From an uncultured Lachnospiraceae bacterium (GTDB taxonomy: Bacteria; Bacillota; Clostridia; Lachnospirales; Lachnospiraceae), in NCBI GenBank assembly GCA_947176785.1, contig CAMWSA010000068.1:1-12065 (forward strand): a stretch of 12,065 nucleotides of DNA, written 5' to 3'. A model generated the notes under the pieces. It saw only the letters and a list, made by a program, of their open reading frames with translations. It was not told where the DNA came from and ran no database searches. Below, one piece after another: positions 6,913 to 12,065 of this stretch (the stretch's first letter is position 1; each line of letters starts with the position of its first letter). The position numbers and the translations under genes were made by a program.

Positions 6913-8208
6913 CTAGCAATATCCATTAAATAACATGCCGCTGTAGGCGCTGGATATATAGGGATTGACATAACTGCGCCCCGGATTCTTGTACGCCACG
7001 ATGGTCTGATCCACATATTGCATGGGATTTATGGTGATCTGGCTGCTTTTGCGGAGCAGTTGGTTGGAAAAATCCTTAAGGGTGTGGAAGGTATCAGACA
7101 CATCCTCGGAACTGACAACCGCGTTGCCGAGCTTGGTGCGGTCAACCTCCAGAGTGCCATCCTCCTGGCTGGTCACACCCATGGCCCTGAGGGAATCCTG
7201 ATACAGCGAAATGATTTTGTTCATCTCACGCACCACATGCCTGCTGCGGGGCTGGGCCTCCAGGTAATTGCTGGTTCCCTTAAGAAAGCGGTTGTACCCT
7301 TCCGTCAGCTGTATTACATTGTCCGTCAGGGATTCCACGTTGGTCTTAAGGCCGATGGTCACGGGCTGCCCCTCAGGGGTGATGCCCTTCAGGGAAATAT
7401 CGTATTTTTTTTCATATGTAAAAGTATTGGAGGCTGTGGAACAGGGCTCCCCGTCAATGGTAAAGCGGGCGTTGGACGCAGGGCGGCTGATATAGTCGAT
7501 GCCCAGATAGTCCACGGCTCCTTTTGCCTTGCTGGTATGCTCGTCACTGATGCGGAAGAGTTCCGTCCTGTCGGGGGAAAGCCCGGTGGCCTCGGATTCC
7601 AGCACAAGGGAACTGCGCCCGGAGGCATCCTGCACCCTTGCGCTTAAGCCGATGCCGGAATTGTTGATCAGGCGCGCCAGCCTCTCCTGGAGATCCCGGT
7701 TGACCTCGTTATCCCCAAGGGTAAACTGGAATTCGTAGTTCATATCGTTGATGCCTACATCAAAGGAGTAGGTATCGGGAGATAAGCCCACCTTGCCTGT
7801 AGGCAGAAAATTACCCATATTCTCCTGGGTGACGGCCAACTCCTGTACCTCCAGCAGGATCGGGGGATTTTCCTCGCCCGGCGTATAGGTGCCCACATAA
7901 GTGGCGGCGGCAATCTCTTCGTCTGAGGAAAAGGCCGTTTTTTTGCTGAGCAGATCGCTTTCCTCCAGGCCGCCCAGAGAAGCAATGGTATTGTGGAGAT
8001 CCCTTGCGCCCTCCTTGAGCCCTATGGCAAACTGCTGCACATCCACCCTTTTGATCGGGAGATACCAGGGGGAATCCTTATTAATTTTCACAATGGAATT
8101 GTATACTGCACGAAGCTCACTCTTTTTGTGCGTGTCATAGCGGGTGAGGCTGGACGGCGCATAAGCGGCCAGATAGTTGTTGTGTACGGTGTTCAGAATA
8201 GCGCTCAT
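6913..8208 (-). CDS. FliD-like (flagellar cap / hook-associated protein 2-like) protein
   Basis: Protein of 431 aa resembling the flagellar filament cap FliD. The FliD-type D2/D3 part is recognisable: DTYSFDVGINDMNYEFQFTL (145-164) resembles the 'Y.l.INg..f.f.v' strand, followed by LQERLARLINNSGIGLSARV and a 'LVLES..TG' strand (201-209). Then NARFTIDGEP (246-255) resembles the 'naxftvdG' of FliD_C. The helical C-terminus ends in NPMQYVDQTIVAYKNPG and a final cysteine. The N-terminus starts MSAILNTVHNNYLAAYAP, unlike the heptad-rich D0 start of standard FliD, and the protein is short for the family. The start at 8208 has AAGGAGG (8216-8222 on this strand) 7 bases upstream; the 34-codon upstream extension lacks such a site. 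There is no secretion signal, as expected for a flagellar-type substrate. No fliS, flagellin or other flagellar gene is adjacent. It may be true FliD or a domesticated relative. Confidence 0.78.
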   Translation of the reverse strand: MSAILNTVHNNYLAAYAPSSLTRYDTHKKSELRAVYNSIVKINKDSPWYLPIKRVDVQQFAIGLKEGARDLHNTIASLGGLEESDLLSKKTAFSSDEEIAAATYVGTYTPGEENPPILLEVQELAVTQENMGNFLPTGKVGLSPDTYSFDVGINDMNYEFQFTLGDNEVNRDLQERLARLINNSGIGLSARVQDASGRSSLVLESEATGLSPDRTELFRISDEHTSKAKGAVDYLGIDYISRPASNARFTIDGEPCSTASNTFTYEKKYDISLKGITPEGQPVTIGLKTNVESLTDNVIQLTEGYNRFLKGTSNYLEAQPRSRHVVREMNKIISLYQDSLRAMGVTSQEDGTLEVDRTKLGNAVVSSEDVSDTFHTLKDFSNQLLRKSSQITINPMQYVDQTIVAYKNPGRSYVNPYISSAYSGMLFNGYC

Positions 8209-8329
8209 AGCCCTGCCTCCTTTCTTCCATGAAATAAGCCAGACGGATAAATATATCCCGGGGGAATTCCTTGTATCATCAATAAATCCATTTACTGATA
8301 TGGTATACAATCCCCACTTTTATGGGTCT

Positions 8330-8358
8330 AGTTTATCATATGTAGCAGGGAGAAGCAA
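8330..8358 (-). promoter_or_regulatory. Candidate sigma-A promoter for the FliD-like gene
   Basis: Read on the minus strand: TTGCTT (8358-8353), a 17-base spacer, TAAACT (8335-8330), with an overlapping TATGAT just upstream. It leaves a leader of roughly 115 bases to the gene start. No sigma-D/sigma-28 type flagellar promoter was recognised in this region. Confidence 0.5.
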
Positions 8359-8389
8359 GTGCTTTTTTTACAAAAATTTTATAATATTG

Positions 8390-8418
8390 TTGTGTTTTTT
8401 TCCCATATTTGATATGAT
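8390..8418 (+). promoter_or_regulatory. Candidate extended -10 promoter for the phosphofructokinase gene
   Basis: TTGTGT (8390-8395), a 17-base spacer and TATGAT (8413-8418), with the extended -10 dinucleotide TG at 8410-8411. Transcription from here would give a leader of about 310 bases before the gene. It lies back to back with the minus-strand promoter in the 529-bp divergent region 8209-8737. Confidence 0.5.
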
Positions 8419-8459
8419 TTATTTAGCGCATGTTCTACAGGCGCAGGATATACGGATCA

Positions 8460-8622
8460 CCGTTGCGGTTTTCCGATTTCCGCACGGCACTTGTTACGGC
8501 AAACGATCTAGCTGCTTTCTGCTCTTGGACCTGCAAAAGCCATATAGGGAACTTTTACGGGACCGAAAGCGAAATTTCCAATGTCGTTGACTGTATATAA
8601 TCAGGAAATATGTGCCGTGCGG
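8460..8622 (+). promoter_or_regulatory. Structured leader with mutually exclusive pairings upstream of pfp
   Basis: The segment CCGCACGGCAC (8480-8490) can pair locally with CCGT-T-GCGG (8460-8468), 8 bp with one bulged base. It can instead pair with a perfect 11-base complement, GTGCCGTGCGG, at 8612-8622. Both cannot form at once, which is the layout of attenuators and riboswitch-like leaders. No known riboswitch class was recognised and no terminator stem with a T-run is present, so any effect would more likely be on translation or RNA stability. Inference. Confidence 0.35.
8575..8601 (+). promoter_or_regulatory. Possible second, proximal pfp promoter
   Basis: A perfect TATAAT at 8596-8601 preceded by TTTCCA at 8575-8580 with a short 15-base spacer. 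If used, transcripts would start after the local hairpin and contain only the right half of the alternative pairing. Weak -35 and short spacing keep this tentative. Confidence 0.3.
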
Positions 8623-8631
8623 TAAGGAAAA

Positions 8632-8660
8632 TCCAATCGGCCGTGCGTATAAATTGGAGG
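8632..8660 (+). promoter_or_regulatory. Hairpin covering the ribosome site of the upstream pfp start
   Basis: TCCAAT (8632-8637) is the perfect complement of ATTGGA (8653-8658), which overlaps the GGAGG ribosome site (8656-8660) serving the alternative ATG at 8669. When folded, that start would be partly hidden while the ATG at 8738 with its own AAAGGAG site stays free. Confidence 0.35.
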
Positions 8661-8737
8661 GTAAACCGATGCATATCGAAAGAGAGGCGAAGGCCCGGCC
8701 ACAGCCGGCTTCCGGGATATGCGGGAAAGGAGAGGAA

Positions 8738-9982
8738 ATGGCAAAAAAACGCAACATTATCGTGGGGCAGTCAGGCGGCCCCACAGCAGTGATTAATTCC
8801 AGCCTGGCGGGCGTCTATAAGACGGCCAGGGAGAGGGGGTTCCATAAGGTTTATGGAATGCTTCACGGTATCCAGGGCTTCTTGGATGAGCAGTATGTGG
8901 ATTTGGCTACCCAGATCCACTCTGATATGGATATTGAACTGCTGAAGAGAACGCCATCGGCATTCCTGGGCTCCTGCCGGTATAAGCTGCCGGAGATCCA
9001 TGAGAATTCCGAGATTTATGAGAAGATTTTCAAAATCCTGGATAAGCTGGAGATTGAAGCCTTCATCTATATCGGCGGCAACGATTCCATGGACACGATC
9101 AAGAAGCTGTCCGACTACGCCATTGTGAAGGGTCACAGCCAGAAGTTCCTGGGTGTGCCCAAGACCATTGACAATGATCTGGCGCTGACGGACCACACGC
9201 CGGGCTTTGGAAGCGCCGCCAAGTACATTGCCGCATCCACCAAGGAGATTATCAGGGATGCCCTGGGTCTGACCTATAATGACAGGTCCACCATCACGAT
9301 CCTGGAGATTATGGGACGCAATGCCGGGTGGCTCACCGGGGCGACGGCCCTGGCCAGGACGGAGGAATGCGACGGTCCGGACCTGATCTATCTGCCTGAG
9401 GTGGTATTTGACATTGACAGGTTCCGCAAGACCACGGAAGAACTGCTCAAGAAAAAGAAATCCGTGGTGATCGCCGTATCCGAGGGGATCAAGCTGGCCG
9501 ACGGCAGATATGTCTGCGAACTGTCGGGCGGCGCAGGCTATGTGGACGCCTTTGGACATAAGCAGCTACAGGGGACTGCCGCCTACCTGGCGGGATATCT
9601 GGGGGCGGAGATCGGCTGCAAGACCCGCAGCATCGAGTATTCCACTCTGCAGAGGAGTGCGTCCCACATGGCCTCCCGGGTGGATGTGGACGAGGCGTTC
9701 ATGGTGGGCGGCGCTGCCGTGAAGGCGGCGGACGAGGGGGATACCGGCAAGATGGTGGTGATTGACCGTGTGGCGGATGATCCTTACATGAGCGCCGCCG
9801 GTATCTACGACGTGCATCGGATTGCCAACAACGAGAAGCTGGTACCCCGGTCCTGGATGAACAGGGAAGGGAACTATGTGACGGAGGAGTTCATCAATTA
9901 TATTGAGCCGCTGATCCAGGGCGATTATCAGCCGTTTATGGTAAACGGCCTGCCCCAGCATCTGGTGATGAAAAAGAAATAG
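8738..9982 (+). CDS. pfp: 6-phosphofructokinase, pyrophosphate-dependent type
   Basis: Glycolytic enzyme (414 aa, cytoplasm) that interconverts fructose 6-phosphate and fructose 1,6-bisphosphate. The N-terminal phosphate-binding motif is VGQSGGPTAVIN (9-20). The donor-specificity positions indicate PPi rather than ATP: GGNDSMDT (113-120) has Asp (D116) where ATP enzymes have the Gly of GGDGS, and PKTIDND (141-147) has Lys (K142) where ATP enzymes have Gly in PGTIDND. The catalytic TIDND aspartates and the MGRNAGWLTG segment (192-201) are intact. The length suits the 'long' clostridial PFP group. ATG 8738 is chosen because AAAGGAGAGG lies just upstream (8726-8735) and MAKKRNIIVGQSGG is the normal family start; an in-frame ATG at 8669 also has a ribosome site and would add 23 residues. 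The gene is monocistronic, between a long leader and a strong terminator. Confidence 0.95.
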   Translation: MAKKRNIIVGQSGGPTAVINSSLAGVYKTARERGFHKVYGMLHGIQGFLDEQYVDLATQIHSDMDIELLKRTPSAFLGSCRYKLPEIHENSEIYEKIFKILDKLEIEAFIYIGGNDSMDTIKKLSDYAIVKGHSQKFLGVPKTIDNDLALTDHTPGFGSAAKYIAASTKEIIRDALGLTYNDRSTITILEIMGRNAGWLTGATALARTEECDGPDLIYLPEVVFDIDRFRKTTEELLKKKKSVVIAVSEGIKLADGRYVCELSGGAGYVDAFGHKQLQGTAAYLAGYLGAEIGCKTRSIEYSTLQRSASHMASRVDVDEAFMVGGAAVKAADEGDTGKMVVIDRVADDPYMSAAGIYDVHRIANNEKLVPRSWMNREGNYVTEEFINYIEPLIQGDYQPFMVNGLPQHLVMKKK

Positions 9983-10004
9983 CCATATTCAGGGCCGTTT
10001 TCCG

Positions 10005-10048
10005 AGCCCCATGCCTGCCTGTGAGGGTGAGCATGGGGCTTTATTTTC
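10005..10048 (+). terminator. Rho-independent terminator after pfp
   Basis: Perfect 10-bp stem AGCCCCATGC (10005-10014) / GCATGGGGCT (10031-10040), a 16-base loop, and a T-rich tail TTATTTTC (10041-10048). Confidence 0.92.
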
Positions 10049-10051
10049 CTC

Positions 10052-10080
10052 TTGCATTCTGCGAACATATGTGCTATATT
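10052..10080 (+). promoter_or_regulatory. Sigma-A promoter of the SOS-type operon
   Basis: TTGCAT (10052-10057), exactly 17 bases, then TATATT (10075-10080). One LexA-like box fills the spacer and a second lies at the expected transcription start, so repressor binding would block polymerase directly. It drives the 88-codon ORF at 10126 and the radical SAM gene. Confidence 0.7.
10062..10075. promoter_or_regulatory. LexA box 1 (degenerate)
   Basis: CGAACATATGTGCT, compared with the Firmicutes LexA/DinR consensus CGAACRNRYGTTYC: the left half-site is perfect and the right half-site has GTGC in place of GTTC. It sits between the -35 and -10 elements, a usual operator position. Confidence 0.6.
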
Positions 10081-10085
10081 AATTT

Positions 10086-10099
10086 CGAACGAGTGTTCT
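10086..10099. promoter_or_regulatory. LexA box 2 (near-perfect)
   Basis: CGAACGAGTGTTCT matches the Firmicutes LexA/DinR consensus CGAACRNRYGTTYC at 13 of 14 positions, with intact GAAC-N4-GTTC half-sites. It lies 5 bases after the -10 element, over the predicted start of transcription. This is the strongest sign that the downstream genes are DNA-damage inducible. Confidence 0.8.
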
Positions 10100-10125
10100 T
10101 GACATATTTGTAAGGGGTGTGGTTC

Positions 10126-10392
10126 ATGGAAATGTGGGGGCTTTTTGAAGGGGAAGATAACCGGGCGGCGGAGGCACAGGCATTAAAAGCGCAGGGGGCT
10201 GTGGAGAAAAAGCGATTGCCTGTGGCGGATACCATAAAGGAAAGGCGGGATGTCATATATCCTTTACAAAACGGCGAGGCGGCACAGGCAAGGCCGGCGG
10301 TATGCGGGAACAGGGAAAGCCCGGATGATCTTGCGTCCCACACCAGCCGGCGCAATGGTATGGATAAATTCCATGACATGGGAGCGCGGTAA
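10126..10392 (+). CDS. Small hydrophilic protein of unknown function, first gene after the LexA boxes
   Basis: An 88-aa ORF that I do not recognise. AAGGGG (10112-10117) lies 8 bases before the ATG, a good ribosome site directly downstream of the promoter and LexA boxes. The product begins MEMWGLFEGEDNRAAEAQAL and is rich in charged and Ala residues. It has no signal peptide, no membrane segment and a single Cys, so it does not resemble SOS division inhibitors of the YneA type, which are membrane anchored. Codon use is like that of its neighbours. It ends 45 bp before the chosen radical SAM start and only 3 bp before an alternative GTG, implying co-transcription and possible translational coupling. 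It could also be a non-conserved leader ORF or the remnant of a longer gene. Confidence 0.5.
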   Translation: MEMWGLFEGEDNRAAEAQALKAQGAVEKKRLPVADTIKERRDVIYPLQNGEAAQARPAVCGNRESPDDLASHTSRRNGMDKFHDMGAR

Positions 10393-10437
10393 AACGTGCA
10401 TATCATTGCCCCGGAAGCTGTACAGGGTGGCCGTTCC

Positions 10438-11763
10438 ATGGGGCTGATGGAGAAGCTGGGCATATTGACCGACAGCGCCAAATATGACGTGGCCTGCACC
10501 AGCAGCGGCGTGGAGCGCAAGGGGAACGGGCGGGACCTGGGGAACTGTGTGAAGGCGGGGATCTGCCACAGCTTTTCCAGTGACGGCAGGTGTATCTCCC
10601 TGTTAAAGATCCTGATGACCAACGAGTGTATCTATGACTGCAAATACTGCATCAACAGGAAATCCAACGATGTGCCCAGGGCGACTTTTACACCGGATGA
10701 GATCTGTAGGCTGACCATAGAGTTTTACCGGCGCAATTATATAGAAGGTTTATTTCTGAGTTCCGGGATCTTTGAGAGTCCTGTGCGGACCATGGAGTTG
10801 ATCTACAGGACGTTATATCTGCTGCGAAATCAGTATCGTTTTAACGGATATGTGCATGTGAAGGCCATTCCCGGCGCGCCGCCGGAGCTGATTCAGATGA
10901 CGGGATTTCTGGCGGACCGCATGAGCGTGAATCTGGAACTGCCCACTGCGGAGGGGCTGCGGGAACTGGCTCCCAACAAGCACCGCCGTAATATCCTGAC
11001 ACCCATGCGGCAGATCCAGAATGGAATCAAGGTCAACCAGTATGACTTGGCGGTGTACCGCCATGCGCCGAAATTCGTGGCGGGAGGGCAGTCCACACAG
11101 ATGATCATTGGGGCCACGGGGGAGAGCGATTATCAGCTTTTGAATGTGGCGGAGAGCCTGTATCAGCGGTTTGACTTAAAGAGGGTATTTTATTCCGCCT
11201 TTGTGAAGGTCAATGAGGACAAGGCCCTGCCCGCGCTGCCCGGAGGGCCGCCTCTTAAACGGGAGCATAGGCTGTATCAGGCGGACTGGCTGCTGCGGTT
11301 CTATGGCTTCCAGGCCCGGGAACTGTTGGATGAGAAGCGCCCCTTTTTCAATGTTTTGCTGGACCCCAAGGAGGACTGGGCGGTAAGGCATCTGGAGCAG
11401 TTTCCGGTGGAAATCAACCGGGCACCCTATGAACTGCTTTTGCGGGTGCCGGGGATCGGGGTGCGCAGTGCCCAGCGGATTGTGGCGGCCCGCCGCAGTG
11501 CCCGGCTGCGTTTTGAGGACCTGAAGCGGATCGGGGTGGTGCTGAAGCGGGCGCTGTACTTTATCACCTGTGGGGGAAGGATGATGTACCCCACCAAACT
11601 GGAGGAGGATTATATTGTGCGGAACCTGACCAGTGAGAAGGACAGGGTGCAGTTTGGCAGTGACGGCATGAGTTACCGCCAGCTGAGCCTTTTTGACGAT
11701 GGGCAGTACAATATAGATCCCAAGCCCGGGGATGCCTACCGGGTAGTTACAGGGCAGATGTAG
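10438..11763 (+). CDS. Putative DNA modification/repair radical SAM protein with HhH domain
   Basis: Radical S-adenosylmethionine protein of 441 aa, matching by eye the family named 'putative DNA modification/repair radical SAM protein' (TIGR03916, often linked to uracil-DNA glycosylase-type genes). The family N-terminus AKYDVACTSSG is at 14-24. The [4Fe-4S]-binding CxxxCxxC is at C64, C68 and C71 (NECIYDCKYC). A barrel with VHVKAIPGAP (139-148) and SVNLELP (163-169) follows. A helix-hairpin-helix DNA-binding segment spans about 325-375, with the hairpin RVPGIGVRSAQRI (336-348). Near the C-terminus, QLSLF (415-419) is the canonical sliding-clamp-binding pentapeptide. The start ATG 10438 (site AGGGTGG at 10424-10430) gives the family-like MGLMEKLGILTDSAKYD; a GTG at 10396 is an alternative. 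Expression is probably under LexA control. The reaction and substrate are not established for this family as far as I know. Confidence 0.9.
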   Translation: MGLMEKLGILTDSAKYDVACTSSGVERKGNGRDLGNCVKAGICHSFSSDGRCISLLKILMTNECIYDCKYCINRKSNDVPRATFTPDEICRLTIEFYRRNYIEGLFLSSGIFESPVRTMELIYRTLYLLRNQYRFNGYVHVKAIPGAPPELIQMTGFLADRMSVNLELPTAEGLRELAPNKHRRNILTPMRQIQNGIKVNQYDLAVYRHAPKFVAGGQSTQMIIGATGESDYQLLNVAESLYQRFDLKRVFYSAFVKVNEDKALPALPGGPPLKREHRLYQADWLLRFYGFQARELLDEKRPFFNVLLDPKEDWAVRHLEQFPVEINRAPYELLLRVPGIGVRSAQRIVAARRSARLRFEDLKRIGVVLKRALYFITCGGRMMYPTKLEEDYIVRNLTSEKDRVQFGSDGMSYRQLSLFDDGQYNIDPKPGDAYRVVTGQM

Positions 11764-11871
11764 AGACAGGGGGCATTCTTCTCGGGCTGCTGTAGCAGGT
11801 GAATATGAAATGCTCTTCCAGGGAACAGGGATTGGGCATTATAGACAAATAACGGTATTTGCCACTGCATG

Positions 11872-11930
11872 AAGTATAGTCTCTCGGAATCTTTTGGCGG
11901 AAAATGGCGGCTTTTGATTTGTATGATCCG
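11872..11930 (+). repeat. 59-bp direct repeat, copy 1
   Basis: Begins AAGTATAGTCTCTCGG and ends GTATGATCCG. It matches copy 2 (12007-12065) at 57 of 59 positions, the two changes being T/C transitions. The copies are 135 bp apart start to start. Region 11764-12065 holds no convincing gene; the short minus-strand ORFs here are built largely from the repeat. Confidence 0.9.
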
Positions 11931-11987
11931 TAAAAAGCGGGGGAATCCATAAGACGGGAATATTAGAAGCCCCATGAAATAGGGCTT

Positions 11988-12029
11988 AGAGATTCCAAGA
12001 GGCTATAAGTATAGTCTCTCGGAATCTCT
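11988..12029. repeat. 19-bp-arm hairpin spanning the start of repeat copy 2
   Basis: Arms 11988-12006 (AGAGATTCCAAGAGGCTAT) and 12011-12029 pair at 17 Watson-Crick positions plus one G-U, with one A-C mismatch, closing on the loop AAGT (12007-12010). The right arm lies inside repeat copy 2; copy 1 has no matching left arm in front of it. There is no T-run, so it is not a plain terminator. Confidence 0.85.
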
Positions 12030-12065
12030 TGGCGGAAAATGGCGGCTTTTGATTCGTATGATCCG
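12007..12065 (+). repeat. 59-bp direct repeat, copy 2 (reaches the window end)
   Basis: 57 of 59 identical to copy 1 and possibly continuing past the window edge. With the 76-bp intervening segment it forms a 135-bp period, which could be the start of a tandem array or two copies of a dispersed intergenic element. Confidence 0.88.

Noticed and set aside
11736..11975. Minus-strand ORFs of 67-79 codons at the right edge
   Set aside because: They consist largely of the 59-bp repeat read backwards and overlap the radical SAM 3' end; more likely repeat-derived open frames than genes.
11872..12065. CRISPR array
   Set aside because: Only two copies, a 59-bp unit and a 76-bp gap, with no cas gene; outside normal CRISPR dimensions.

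Overview
The window looks like a chromosomal segment of a Gram-positive, gut-type Clostridia, most likely Lachnospiraceae. The grounds are strong AGGAGG-type ribosome binding sites, a Gram-positive lipoprotein solute-binding protein, a PPi-type phosphofructokinase, Firmicutes-type LexA boxes, and family-level resemblance of the proteins. Species cannot be named from the sequence alone. No tRNA, rRNA, CRISPR array or transposase was seen.

Left part (1-6196): a carbohydrate-use region. It opens with the 3' part of a MalG-type ABC sugar permease and a lipoprotein solute-binding protein, closed by a strong terminator. A cytoplasmic GH43 beta-xylosidase/arabinofuranosidase-like enzyme follows, then two tandem U32-like TIM-barrel paralogues that appear co-transcribed with it. 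Import of a xylo- or arabino-oligosaccharide and its hydrolysis inside the cell is a reasonable reading. The role of the U32-like pair is unknown.

Middle part (6197-10048): a small XRE-type regulator with a clear sigma-A promoter, then a shared bidirectional terminator and a 27-bp-stem hairpin. A convergent, isolated FliD-like gene follows on the minus strand. A 529-bp divergent intergenic region then leads to a pyrophosphate-type phosphofructokinase with a long, structured leader and two candidate in-frame starts.

Right part (10049-12065): a promoter overlapped by two LexA-like (SOS) boxes drives an unrecognised 88-codon ORF and a radical-SAM/helix-hairpin-helix protein of the 'putative DNA modification/repair radical SAM' family. 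That protein carries a canonical beta-clamp-binding pentapeptide (QLSLF) near its C-terminus. Its usual partner gene does not follow directly. Instead the window ends in 59-bp direct repeats and a long hairpin. This SOS-controlled, clamp-tethered radical SAM module is the best candidate here for an undercharacterised system.
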